NCBI GenBank assembly: GCA_028280415.1
Contig: JANQLV010000059.1
Span: 22,569 to 86,568, forward strand
Direction: 5' to 3'
DNA length: 64,000 bases
Origin: Saprospiraceae bacterium
Lineage (GTDB): Bacteria; Bacteroidota; Bacteroidia; Chitinophagales; Saprospiraceae
In this document: positions 1 through 9,237 of the stretch, one piece after another
Layout: every line of letters begins with the position of its first letter
Numbering within the stretch: the first letter of the stretch is position 1
Translations under genes and position numbers: made by a program
The notes under the pieces: model-generated
Database searches by the model: none
The model's input: the letters and a program-made list of their open reading frames with translations, nothing else
Told to the model about the DNA's origin: nothing

Positions 1-303
1 TATAAAAGAAGAATGAATAGCTGCATTGAGTACTGTCTAGCATTGTTGAAGTGCATGCATTGTTATCAGTGTGTGCGCTAAATATCTTAGAAAAGTATGC
101 AGCGTTTTGCCAACAAAAAGGATTAGACTTATGAAATATTTACTGTTTTAATAGACCTATAACATTTTGTCTAAACCACTGTTGATGATGCAAAACAAAT
201 CTCATCATTAATCTGATTTTTTAAAGTTTACTGTCTTAGTATCTGCGTCTTTATACCTTATAAAGGAGGGATATTGTATTGTCTAAAATAAAGAAGATAA
301 ACG
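1..303. other. Left-edge intergenic region
   Basis: I find no convincing gene here. A strong Shine-Dalgarno-like AAAGGAGGG lies at about 262-270. It precedes only very short frames (a TTG at 279 runs 12 codons to a stop), so its role is unclear. The region is AT-rich and probably holds the promoter and 5' untranslated region of the glycosyltransferase gene that follows. Confidence 0.4.
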
Positions 304-2408
304 ATGAACCGTTCTAAATCATTTAGAAAAAGTAAAAAAAAAATGTCACTTCAAAATCCCGCAGACTGCAGGCAAAAGTTGAAACAATTGAGAAACCTGT
401 AAACCAGGAATTATTTCGAAAAGTATTTTGGATTTCACTCACGGTTTTTTCCATTTTTATCATTTTTAGTAGCTTGAGTATTGGAATACCTTCCGATGAA
501 CCCATTGATGCTGCTTATGGCCAATCTGCTCTGGATTACTACACTTCTTTCGGCAAAGATACCTCCTTTGTTGATCTGGAAGTGTATGGCAAAGAATTCA
601 AATACCAGAAATACTATGGTGCCGGCTTTGAGTTAATTGCAGCAGCAATCAGCCCTGCTAATTCAAGTTCATGGCATTATACTTTTCGTCATTTATTAGT
701 AGCCATCTGTGGTATTGTCGTCCTGACTTTTACGGGTTTAATCTGTAAAATGCTTTCAGGGTGGGAGACAGCCCTATTGGCAATTGTCGTGCTTTTTACT
801 ACTCCGACCTTTACCGGAAATATGCTATTCAATAGTAAGGACATTCCCTTTGCGATGGGCTTTGTCATTACCTATTATTTTCTTATAAAATCATTGATCA
901 ATTTCCCCAATTTCAGAACCTTAGACATAATTGGACTAATCCTGGGAATTGCCATTGCAGTCAGTATTCGAATAGGTGGTATACTTCTGGGGGCCTACCT
1001 GTTTTCTCTGCTTGGTATGGCAATTCTTTTCGAAAAGAGAATCAGAAAATACTTCTTATCTCAAAATTGGACCAACAGAATAAAATTAATAACTGCTCCA
1101 TTTCTCATCTTTGCTGCGGCTTGTTTACTCGGATTAATGTTTTATCCTAACTTTTGGGAAGAGCCCATTCAGCATGTTTTTAAAGCACTAAGCGTAGCTT
1201 CTGATTTTCCCGCTAAAATTACTATGCTCTTTGAAGGGGAAATCATAAAATCAACCTCTCTTCCTCCGAATTATCTGCTAAAATCACTATGGATTTCATT
1301 ACCTGTCATTGTACTATCCATGCTTCCGCTTACCTTGATATTAATTCCAGAGATGCTCAAAAATCATAGAGCGGCAATTACCTTTTTTCTTTTACTAAGC
1401 TGTTACTTCCCAATTGCTTATGTCATTTACAAAGATGCCGCAATTTACAATGGCTGGAGACATATTTTATTCTTTTATCCCTCATTAGTGATCCTGGTAA
1501 GTCTTTCCCTGAAACATATTTTGTTTCCATTCAAGGGCCATATTCTTCAATATTTTGCCCTTGCATTAATCTTTGTATTTACATTAAAAACAGCGATTTG
1601 GCAAATTGCGAATTATAAATATCAATATGCATACTACAATGAATTGGCTGGAGGATCAAAAGAAGCCTATAATAAATACGATAATGATTATCAACAATTA
1701 GCCGTTTCAGAATGTGTAAAATGGTTGATAGAAAATGAAGCCACGATCAAGGATGAAAACCGGGAAAAAGAAATCATAATTGCCAGTAATAATGCTAATG
1801 CTTTAAATGTTTTTTTTGATACTTCGGCTTTGAATATCAAGTTTATCAATACAGGGATTCAGAAATGGAAAAACTTTGATTGGGATTATGCAGCTGTGTC
1901 AACGATTTTCCTAAGGCCCAAAATCAGAGATTTTGTCTTTCCTCCTAAAGATGCCATTTACACGGAAAGGATTGATGATTTTGAGGTTTCCTATCTGGTC
2001 AAGCGAAAAGATAAAAGTGATATTCAAGGGCATAAAGCTTTAAGAGAACAACAATACGAGCAAGCTTTTGATTTGTTAAATTACGCCCATCAATACGATC
2101 CCAAAAACTTAGATGTTTGGTTAAACTTAGGCTATGCTTTCGCAAGTGTTCGTAATGGATCGGAAGCTATAAAATATGCTAAAAAGTATCTTGATTTTTA
2201 TCCTAATTCCTGGGAAGCCAATTATATTTTGGGACTGGGATATTTTTATTTGGGAGATTATCACAATGGTGAGAAATTTTTAGTTACAGCTACGAATTTA
2301 AGTCCTAAACAGAAAATTGTCCTAAAATATTTGATTCAACTATATAATGCTTCTAATCAAACAGAAAAGGCTGAAAATATTTCTAATCGACTGGCACAAC
2401 TCAAGTGA
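304..2408 (+). CDS. GT-C-fold membrane glycosyltransferase (GT39/PMT-like) with C-terminal TPRs; apparent frameshift near the start
   Basis: Large polytopic membrane protein with about ten hydrophobic helices, followed by a soluble tail of tetratricopeptide-like helices (WLNLGYAFASV and NYILGLGYFYLGDY segments). The Asp-Glu in PSDEPID just after the first membrane helix, the NSKDIPFA segment and the YNGWRHILFFYP segment resemble lipid-phosphate-sugar-dependent glycosyltransferases of the ArnT/PMT class. It therefore probably transfers a sugar from a lipid carrier to a periplasmic acceptor. The long frame has no ATG before codon TTG 474, which would cut off the first helix. ATG 304 opens a Lys/Ser-rich N-terminus in the neighbouring frame. 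The two frames join if the run of ten A at 334-343 gains one base, giving residues ending KKKNVTSKSRRLQAKVE before the helix. The substrate is unknown. Confidence 0.7.
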
Positions 2409-2577
2409 TTCATTCAAGGCTTTCAAACCCTTTTTGATAAAGTCAGTGAAGCCAATGGAAGTCACAAAATTAGGCTAGGGGATATTCGCTTAAAGGATAG
2501 TTTCTGTTATGCTGATGTATTTTTATTTTAAACAAACTAAGCTTTTAGACCATCCTGACAAAGGAATTAAATCTTCT

Positions 2578-3195
2578 TCAAAATTGATAACCAATTAAAA
2601 ACCAGATGTTGTTATCTATTCTATTACCGCTTATTCTTGTATCTCCGAGTTTAAATGCTTTATGAGGGGCAAAATGAATTCTAATCGGAATGCTAAGGGT
2701 ATAGTACAATCCTTTTATTTTAAAAAGATTGGTTTCTCTATAACTGATCTCCAATCCGGCAGTCATTGAGCGCTTTTCAAAACGTTCCTCAAGAATGGTA
2801 TGTTTGTATTCATTTTTGTAATAGCCGAATGAAGGAGATAAATAAAGTATTTCATTCGAATTCCTCCATTTTTTTATAGGGTAGCTGTAAAATGCCTCAA
2901 AACCGAATAAACTTCCTTCTACATTGTTCCCTTTTACGGTTACCGCAAAATCAGAGCTAAGATGTTCTTCGCTTAATTGCACATTTTGATGTACGATTCT
3001 AAGCAAGTGATGATTAGGGAAAAGAATCCCAAGTTCTCCGGATAGTGACTGGAACTTATTAAATATGGCTTCCCCAAATTCATAAGCAATAAATGGGCGA
3101 ATTAATTTATTCTGGGAATCATCCCCTTGTTGCGCAATGCTTAAGTTGGAACTTATAATTATAGAAAGAATAATAGAAATAACTCTTAAAGACAT
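2578..3195 (-). CDS. Putative outer-membrane beta-barrel protein
   Basis: A 205-residue protein with a clear N-terminal signal peptide (MSLRVISIILSIIISSNLSIAQQ) and alternating polar/hydrophobic segments. It ends in WFLIGYQF; a terminal aromatic residue, usually Phe, is typical of outer-membrane barrels. I recognise no named family. The small size suggests an 8-10 strand barrel, perhaps of the generic outer-membrane-protein beta-barrel type common in Bacteroidota. It lies downstream of a Crp/Fnr-type regulator on the same strand, with about 70 bp between them, so the two may be functionally linked. Function unknown. Confidence 0.55.
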   Translation of the reverse strand: MSLRVISIILSIIISSNLSIAQQGDDSQNKLIRPFIAYEFGEAIFNKFQSLSGELGILFPNHHLLRIVHQNVQLSEEHLSSDFAVTVKGNNVEGSLFGFEAFYSYPIKKWRNSNEILYLSPSFGYYKNEYKHTILEERFEKRSMTAGLEISYRETNLFKIKGLYYTLSIPIRIHFAPHKAFKLGDTRISGNRIDNNIWFLIGYQF

Positions 3196-3266
3196 TTGAA
3201 ATAAATTTAAGGAATGAAAATAGCAAGTTATTGCTTATCTTCTTTCTAAGAGTTATCCTATGTTAA

Positions 3267-3845
3267 CTAATCTGAGTTACTGATTTTTCTTCTGATTCGA
3301 CTTAAACTTTGTTTTGTAATCCCAAGAAATGATGCAATATGTTTTTGAGGAACCCTTGTCAGGATATCTTTTCTGTTTTCCAATAAGTCAAGATACCTTT
3401 CTTCAGCGGTTTTGGTCATTAAATCCATACGCTGTTTTTCTCTTTTCGCATTATCATTTTGTTCACCGATCAAGAATAAGGTCTTACCAATAGGAGTCTC
3501 TTTAAGGATATTTATATTGGTCTTTGATATTTGAAGGGCCAAAGATTTTTCAAGGGCAATTAGTTCTAAGCTAGAAGGAAGTCCCGTGGTCAGAGAATAG
3601 TCATCAGCAAAAAAAGAACCCTCAAAAAAGAAATCAAGACAGGCATAGTTATTTTTCTTCCAGACAAAAGAGCCTACAGCGCCTTCAAGCAAAAAATATC
3701 CATGTCTTGCTATTGAATTTTCAAACTTAAACTTTTGATTTTTTTTAAAGGTGACTTCCTCGCACAAAGAACAGAAGCGAGTCCATACCTCAATTGGAGC
3801 TTCATAATATGGATCAAATGCTTCTTTTAACTTCTTTTCTATCAT
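3267..3845 (-). CDS. Crp/Fnr-family transcriptional regulator
   Basis: A 192-residue regulator with an N-terminal cyclic-nucleotide-binding-like beta-roll (FENSIARHGYFLLEGAVGSFVW, about residues 40-62) and a C-terminal winged helix. The recognition region is VPQKHIASFLGITKQSLSRIRRKI (about 165-188, written here as a region only). This is the short Bacteroidota type in which the effector-binding residues of classical Crp are not conserved, so the ligand is unknown. The gene runs toward the putative outer-membrane protein at 2578-3195, a plausible local target. ATG at 3845 gives the normal family length. Confidence 0.85.
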   Translation of the reverse strand: MIEKKLKEAFDPYYEAPIEVWTRFCSLCEEVTFKKNQKFKFENSIARHGYFLLEGAVGSFVWKKNNYACLDFFFEGSFFADDYSLTTGLPSSLELIALEKSLALQISKTNINILKETPIGKTLFLIGEQNDNAKREKQRMDLMTKTAEERYLDLLENRKDILTRVPQKHIASFLGITKQSLSRIRRKISNSD

Positions 3846-4207
3846 TAAGTGTTTATGTTCCTTTTTGTAAGGCTTAATAATTTGATTTTGAAAGTTAAAG
3901 ATAAGGATTCTATAGGTTTGAACTTGAAAACGAATTAATAGAAATTAGTTTTATCGGCTCTATTTACGATTTGCTTCGTTATTTCATCACTTCATAATCG
4001 ATTTTTGCAAGGCCGGGAGATTCATTTTTGATAAGGAACGAAACAAAAACGCTAAAAAATTATCCTTTTCATATTGGTGAAAAAAATATATCAAATCGCT
4101 TTCTGTCACAAATTATTAATATTCACATGTGATAGATTTCATTTTGCCTTTATCTTGCCAAAAACCAACACAAAATATACATTAACCACTTTTAAACAGT
4201 AATTACC
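3846..4207. other. Intergenic region between divergent genes
   Basis: A 362-bp AT-rich divergent region that must carry promoters for the regulator (minus strand) and the following secreted protein (plus strand). I see no exact TANNTTTG box; TATCTTGC at about 4151 is only a weak match. No gene or strong hairpin was found. Confidence 0.3.
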
Positions 4208-5467
4208 TTGAAGCTCATAATCAACAGTATTGGTATAGTAACCAAATCGACCCTGCCCCTGATTTTCTTTTTCTCTCTTATTCTTCACGTTCAAGTCTTC
4301 GCCAATCCTACTACTACGAAAACTTCTGTACCCTTTTTCTCTGTAGAACTGGATTTGGAATACGATCAGGCAATGCTTAAAAAGAACAGGTATTGCACGA
4401 GTCAGACTTGCATTGAAAAGTTTTATACTAAACTTGAAGAAACAAACTATAATCTTCTCCTGAACAAATTTTTGACTTATAAAGATGAACTCAAACTCAA
4501 TGATTGGTTCTTTTACAATTTAGTAGAAAAAAGTGTAAAGGAGATTTACCCTAAAAAAAACAGCATATATCGAACTTTGGTTACCTGGTTTTTTATGACC
4601 AAAGCCGGTTATGATACGAGATTGTATACGGCTCAAAATAAATATTTTTTTCTTTTTGTGAGGACAAATGATGAAGTATATGAAATGCCTTTTGTAAAGG
4701 TCGATGGTGATTTTTTTCTCGATCTTACGAGTATTTATTATTCTGCAAAAACCAAGGGTTTACTTTTGGAAATGCAAAAATTCCAGCCAGGGGCTTTGAA
4801 CGAAAGAATGTTTTCCTTAAAAATTTCCAGCTATCCGAACATACCGCCGATGACTGTGGAAAAGGAGTTTCGTTTTGTGCATATGGAGAAGGAAATTAAA
4901 CTGGAAATCCAGATCGATACTTTAAGCAATCAGCTGTTGAGTAATTATCCTTTTGTAAAGACCTTAAACTATATCCATATGCCTTTCAGGGAAACGACTA
5001 AAAAGTCCTTGATTAAAGCACTTAAGCCTCATCTGAAAGGGCTTGAGCTGGAAGACCAAATGAGCCTCCTGGTTTCGTTTACCCGCAAAGCTTTTGAATA
5101 CCAAAATGATCAAATCAATATGTTGAGAGATATGCCTTTAACGGCAGAGGAAGCTTTGCTGGCAACTGAAACAGATTTTGAAGATCGCGTTTCCATTATG
5201 TATCAACTCTTAAAAGAAATAACCGATTTTAACTTCGTGGTCATTCAGTATGTTTATGATGATATCGTGACCATTGGAGTCGAATTGCCCGAAGTTTATG
5301 GAAAACCCTTTAGCTATGAAGGCATTAGTTATACGATCTGTGATCCGACGATGCCGGCCAATACCGGGAAATTAGGTGTTTATCCGATTAACCTTGACAA
5401 AGATTTTGAAATTCTGGAGGAGGTTCAACAAACCACAGAAGTTGGTTTTTTAATTGACAAAGAATAG
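4208..5467 (+). CDS. Secreted transglutaminase-like protein lacking catalytic residues
   Basis: A 419-residue exported protein starting at TTG 4208, with a signal peptide ending near VFANP. The C-terminal third matches the layout of a transglutaminase-like domain I know from Bacteroidota, in which DCEDR carries the nucleophile, PGH the His, and CDPTY the Asp. Here the equivalents are TDFEDR (Cys to Phe, about residue 326), YDDIVTIGV (His lost) and CDPTMP (Asp kept). The fold therefore seems kept while protease or transglutaminase chemistry should be absent, suggesting a binding or structural role. An upstream segment (TWFFMTKAGYDTRLYTAQ) also resembles these proteins. It is a single gene followed by a hairpin. 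Confidence 0.6.
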   Translation: MKLIINSIGIVTKSTLPLIFFFSLILHVQVFANPTTTKTSVPFFSVELDLEYDQAMLKKNRYCTSQTCIEKFYTKLEETNYNLLLNKFLTYKDELKLNDWFFYNLVEKSVKEIYPKKNSIYRTLVTWFFMTKAGYDTRLYTAQNKYFFLFVRTNDEVYEMPFVKVDGDFFLDLTSIYYSAKTKGLLLEMQKFQPGALNERMFSLKISSYPNIPPMTVEKEFRFVHMEKEIKLEIQIDTLSNQLLSNYPFVKTLNYIHMPFRETTKKSLIKALKPHLKGLELEDQMSLLVSFTRKAFEYQNDQINMLRDMPLTAEEALLATETDFEDRVSIMYQLLKEITDFNFVVIQYVYDDIVTIGVELPEVYGKPFSYEGISYTICDPTMPANTGKLGVYPINLDKDFEILEEVQQTTEVGFLIDKE

Positions 5468-5482
5468 TGTCAGGGTTATTTT

Positions 5483-5512
5483 CCCCCATCTTTATTTTTG
5501 TAAAGGTGGGGG
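5483..5512 (+). terminator. Stem-loop after the transglutaminase-like gene
   Basis: CCCCCATCTTTA at 5483-5494 pairs with TAAAGGTGGGGG at 5501-5512 (12 bp with one G-U pair, 6-nt loop). It sits 15 nt after the stop codon. There is no clear U-tract after it, so termination is inferred from position and stem strength. Confidence 0.55.
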
Positions 5513-5599
5513 AGTGGTGGTTCGCTAAAGAGAACAGTTGAAATTTTTAAAGAATATCACAAAGTTGGGGGCACTCATATTTTAATCATTTAAACAAAG

Positions 5600-5638
5600 T
5601 TCCAAAGGCTTATGGTTTTCAATCATAAGCCTTTGGAA
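5600..5638. terminator. Perfect 15-bp inverted repeat between convergent genes
   Basis: TTCCAAAGGCTTATG at 5600-5614 is exactly complementary to the sequence at 5624-5638, with a 9-nt loop. It lies between the ends of the transglutaminase-like gene (+) and the hydrolase gene (-). This fits a bidirectional terminator, although T-runs are short on both sides. Confidence 0.5.
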
Positions 5639-5815
5639 AATCACATATTCAAAGGAAGAGCTAAAGCAATTTGCGATCAGTTTTTAAAGCTTCAATAAGC
5701 AATTAATAGATTCTGACCATATCCGACTGCTTCAGTTAAGGAGCGAGGTTCACAGTTCTTTCAGGATATTTTCTCGAATCATTTATTTTGTTCCTCCAAG
5801 AAATAATTCAGCTGG

Positions 5816-6835
5816 TTATTTCAGGTAATTATCAAAAAATGCTAACATCTTTTCGGGGTATAAACCGAAGTAATTGTAGCCATCAAATCGACGATTTGTT
5901 CCTTTAATCCAGAATAATTCCTTTTCCTTTGAGCTGATATTATCAAAGATCTCCTGTGCATCTTTAGGATTATCTGTCCAGATATCATCAAAAACCTCAG
6001 CCATGAAATAGGGTACTTTTACTGCATGAGCATAATTCTGAGGATGCATTTCTCCATTTGTAAAACCTCCTAGTTTGAGCTGTTCTAAATCCATCAATTC
6101 CATATAACTATCTACCCCTAAAAGTCCGGCAAATGAATTCATCAAGGCAGTCATGGAAACTGTCATTGGTCCGAAAAAACAAAGTATATCTTCGAACAGT
6201 TCGGGATGACGATACATTGCTTCATAAGCGGCGTTCCCACCGGTACAGCGATTATATAAACCGACTTTCATCTTAGCTAGCTTTGGGTGATGCTTCACAT
6301 AAAGTTGAGCGCCAACCACATCTCTCCATTCGTATCTACCGATCCCACAAATGCCTCCGTTGGCAGTTCCACTGTTACCATGATTGCGCAAATCATAGGC
6401 AAGGATATTATATCCAGCTCTTGAAAGATGTCCCATATGTGCAACGAAGTCAATTTCAAGAGTATCAACAGCAGAGAAGGGTTCCCCCAAATGGCCCGAG
6501 AATCCCGACCGGCTCATAGGCATTGGGTGATTGATAATGATTAATTTGTTAGATTCTCCCTGGACCGAAGGGATATACCAGCCTTCGAGTGGCGTTCCGT
6601 CACTTGAAGGGAAATAGACATCCTCCCATTGTTCCATGCCCCCGTCAGCAGGAGTTTTATGTACTGGGGTTCTAAACATTGGGCGAACAGCAAATTCTGC
6701 TAAATACCTGACTGTTGCATAATCTTGCTCTGAAATAGTTTTTTGTTGTTCAACTGCTTTTTTATACGATTCCTCACCCATTCTGCCTTTTAAGGTGTTG
6801 TCCAGGCTATAGCTTAATGTTTTTTCAAATGCCAT
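5816..6835 (-). CDS. Alpha/beta hydrolase with a Cys at the nucleophile position
   Basis: Alpha/beta-hydrolase of about 339 residues from the preferred ATG at 6835 (an in-frame ATG at 6868 adds 11 residues unlike the family). The strand-helix core is visible: IIINHPMPMSRSGFSGH (oxyanion region), AYDLRNHGNSG, and the nucleophile elbow GLYNRCTGGNA. The usual GxSxG Ser is Cys and the first Gly is Asn, as in dienelactone-hydrolase-like enzymes. An acid is plausible in VFDDIWTDNPKD. I see no clear catalytic His near the C-terminus (GTNRRFDGYNYFG). A paralogue lies at 13642-14526 with the same ending (YPEKML..F..Y). It lies 90 bp downstream of an AraC regulator on the same strand, which probably controls it. 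Substrate unknown. Confidence 0.75.
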   Translation of the reverse strand: MAFEKTLSYSLDNTLKGRMGEESYKKAVEQQKTISEQDYATVRYLAEFAVRPMFRTPVHKTPADGGMEQWEDVYFPSSDGTPLEGWYIPSVQGESNKLIIINHPMPMSRSGFSGHLGEPFSAVDTLEIDFVAHMGHLSRAGYNILAYDLRNHGNSGTANGGICGIGRYEWRDVVGAQLYVKHHPKLAKMKVGLYNRCTGGNAAYEAMYRHPELFEDILCFFGPMTVSMTALMNSFAGLLGVDSYMELMDLEQLKLGGFTNGEMHPQNYAHAVKVPYFMAEVFDDIWTDNPKDAQEIFDNISSKEKELFWIKGTNRRFDGYNYFGLYPEKMLAFFDNYLK

Positions 6836-6925
6836 GATAAATTTTTTAAATGAAATTAGATGCTGCAAATTTCACTTATAGACCTCTGAACCTATGAAGA
6901 CAAATAAAGGAATAACGGATACAAA

Positions 6926-7789
6926 TTACAGGCTGCGGAAATTCGAGGGCGTTGTCCCCGTAATTTTTCGGAAAAGGCGTGAAAAGTAATTGGGATATTC
7001 GAATCCTAATTGGTAGGCAACTTCTGAAACGGTAAAATCGCTATTTGTTAATAATGATTTTGCAGAAATGATAATTTGCTGATGAATATGTTCCAATGCT
7101 GTTTTTCCAGTATGAAATTTGACTAGATCACTCAAGTAATTGGAAGTGACATTGAGTTCCTGGGCAAAGTATTGGACCGAAGGTTGTTTGATGTTTTTTC
7201 CGGAATTCCAGGTGTAATAAGCATCTAAATGAGAAAAAAAGTCATTCACTAATTTCCCGTACTGTTCTTTTCGCTCGCCAAATTGCCTTTTGTAGAACTG
7301 TGCAATATGCGCAAACATCAGATTGCAATAGGCCACTAAAATATCAATGGAAAAATTTTCACTTTGATATTCGTTCATTGCGGCCTTAAACATTTGAGAA
7401 ATAGTAGTTTCTTCTTCTCCTTTTAAGTGAAGTGCCTCGTGTAATCCATAGCTTAAAAAGGAGTATTTCAAGTGTTGGTTGTTAGAAATTAAATCTTCGG
7501 TCAAATTGATATAATATCCTTTCCAGGGGGTATTCGTATGCCATTCGATAGCTTGATTGGGACTTGAAAAATACATATATCCCTTGTCATCATTTTTTTC
7601 TAATCCATATTTGATTGATATTCTATAAAAATTAGGATACACTTTTGGGGATGAAAGCAAAAAATCTTTAGAATATTCTCCAATTTCTATTAACTCATGC
7701 CTTGGCGGTTTTGTATTGGTATATTGATTAAATGACCTGAGAGTATTGAATCTCACTGTATTTACTGGTTTATTGTTTTTCACTTTCAA
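6926..7789 (-). CDS. AraC-family transcriptional regulator
   Basis: A 287-residue regulator. The N-terminal cupin-like sensor region covers about 1-170. The C-terminal third has the AraC double helix-turn-helix: FAQELNVTSNYLSDLVKFHTG followed by TVSEVAYQLGFEYPNYFSRLFRKITGTTP. The GF.YPNYFSRLFRK element is diagnostic. It lies directly upstream of the alpha/beta hydrolase gene on the same strand, a common arrangement in which the regulator senses an organic compound and turns on the adjacent enzyme. The inducer is unknown. Confidence 0.88.
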   Translation of the reverse strand: MKVKNNKPVNTVRFNTLRSFNQYTNTKPPRHELIEIGEYSKDFLLSSPKVYPNFYRISIKYGLEKNDDKGYMYFSSPNQAIEWHTNTPWKGYYINLTEDLISNNQHLKYSFLSYGLHEALHLKGEEETTISQMFKAAMNEYQSENFSIDILVAYCNLMFAHIAQFYKRQFGERKEQYGKLVNDFFSHLDAYYTWNSGKNIKQPSVQYFAQELNVTSNYLSDLVKFHTGKTALEHIHQQIIISAKSLLTNSDFTVSEVAYQLGFEYPNYFSRLFRKITGTTPSNFRSL

Positions 7790-7915
7790 AAGATTTTGGT
7801 CCTAGCTGATTCGTTGGTCGATCTGTTATTGTTTCTGTTGGTACGGAAAGGCTCTTGTATACGGCAAGCTGCCTATCGATAGCGTGAGCGGCCTACATTT
7901 TATTGTACGCTGCTT

Positions 7916-8533
7916 TTAATTGATATTATTTTTTTTGATAAACTTATCTGTATAAAATTCATGTGTCAGACTAATCAGAACAGCAGTTAAATCTATGGCC
8001 CCTGCCTCTCCACCAATATTAACATTAAGCTGATTGGGGCATTCAAAAATAAAGTCTCCCGTTTTTAAATCATATAACCTGAAATTTGAAGATCCGAATG
8101 TATATACATTCATGGCTTTTATGTTGAATGCTATGGGGATTAATATCAGGTCAGAATTGTTCAATTCTTCCCTTAGAAAATCAATTTCTGATTCAGACAG
8201 TATGGTATTCAAATTGGGAAAGGTCTTTAATTCTTTCTTTTTATACTTCTTGGAAATAATCTTATTCAAAATGTCCGACATATCCTTATTGGATTCTATT
8301 ATTTCTCTGGTCATGGAAGGTGAAATCAATTCAAGTTTTTGCAAGTTATCATTAAATATACTGCTTAGAAGAGAGTCGCTCATTAAATCCCTTTCGTTAT
8401 AAATTGGAATCAATGATAATGTTTTTGATTCTTTATCAAACTGGTAATTCTTATTATAATATTTCTTTTGTCCGAAGGCAGAATTAAGGATTAATAATCC
8501 CAGTGTTATCATTAAGGTTAACTTCATTTTCAT
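7916..8533 (-). CDS. Exported hypothetical protein
   Basis: A 205-residue protein with signal peptide MKMKLTLMITLGLLILNSAFGQ. The mature part has a Lys/Asp-rich helical middle (residues about 60-110) and a beta-rich end (LILIPIAFNIKAMNVYTFGSSNFRLYDLKTGDFIFE). It reads like a periplasmic or surface protein that reports a property string, but I recognise no family. It lies alone, with about 110-130 bp on either side. Function unknown. Confidence 0.55.
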   Translation of the reverse strand: MKMKLTLMITLGLLILNSAFGQKKYYNKNYQFDKESKTLSLIPIYNERDLMSDSLLSSIFNDNLQKLELISPSMTREIIESNKDMSDILNKIISKKYKKKELKTFPNLNTILSESEIDFLREELNNSDLILIPIAFNIKAMNVYTFGSSNFRLYDLKTGDFIFECPNQLNVNIGGEAGAIDLTAVLISLTHEFYTDKFIKKNNIN

Positions 8534-8644
8534 ATTAAATTAATTTTAAGGCTTAAATGCTGTATTAGCTTGGGTAGAATGCTTCAGTAAATGTTGAGTA
8601 TAAAGAACGGTTTAATATCATTTGTAAATGCTTAGCCACTGTTT

Positions 8645-9199
8645 TTATTCCTTTTTTATTTCATAACACAATTCAACCATTCCGTCTTTAAAGGCTGTTA
8701 CGTCCTTTAAATGTAGTAACTGCTCCTTTCCTATATAATCAAAGAAAAGTGTCCCGGCCCCTAAAAGTATGGGAAGGATTGCAATGTTGATTTCATCGGC
8801 TAATCCTAGTCGCAGGAATTCTTTCGTAAGCATGGCTCCGCCAACCATCCAAATGTTCGCATAACCCGGCCTTAACTGCTTATTGACAATTTCAGTCAGA
8901 TCGCCCGACAGGAATTGCACCGTCTTTTTGTCCGATTTAAGGTCTCTGTTGGTCAATACGAAAACAGGAACATCTCCATAGGGCCAACCGAGCTCAATGG
9001 CCTGTTCGTATGTCCGGGAACCCATAATATAACAATCAATAGATGCCAGGAAATCGGCAATGTATTCCTTGGTCAGTTCAATTCCTTTATCGTATGTATC
9101 TGTCGAATGCATCCAGGAAACACTTCCGTCTTTTTTGGCGATAAAACCATCAAGACTGGAAACCATATGAATTGTAACTCTTGAATTTTCAGTTTTCAT
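8645..9199 (-). CDS. Dihydrofolate-reductase-fold protein (RibD C-terminal domain family)
   Basis: A 184-residue protein with the RibD-C/DHFR-like hallmarks: HMVSSLDGFIAKKDGSVSWM at the N-terminus, YIMGSRTYEQAIELGWPYG in the middle, the nucleotide-binding GYANIWMVGGAMLTKEFLR, and a C-terminal DEINIAILPILLGAGTLFF. Such stand-alone proteins (YyaP/YwjB type) bind NADPH, but their substrates are mostly unknown. It starts 38 bp after the symporter gene on the same strand and may be co-transcribed with it. Confidence 0.88.
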   Translation of the reverse strand: MKTENSRVTIHMVSSLDGFIAKKDGSVSWMHSTDTYDKGIELTKEYIADFLASIDCYIMGSRTYEQAIELGWPYGDVPVFVLTNRDLKSDKKTVQFLSGDLTEIVNKQLRPGYANIWMVGGAMLTKEFLRLGLADEINIAILPILLGAGTLFFDYIGKEQLLHLKDVTAFKDGMVELCYEIKKE

Positions 9200-9237
9200 T
9201 TCTCAAATTATGGCTAAGGTTCTATATAAACAGCTTT

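Larger units (their letters stand above)
5468..5815. other. Convergent intergenic region
   Basis: A 348-bp region between two converging genes. It contains the two inverted repeats annotated separately and otherwise no gene that I can support. Confidence 0.5.

Noticed and set aside
279..317. TTG-started 12-codon frame behind a strong AAAGGAGGG sequence
   Set aside because: The spacing to TTG 279 is reasonable, but the frame ends after 12 codons and hits further stops. Coding is unlikely, though a short leader peptide cannot be excluded.
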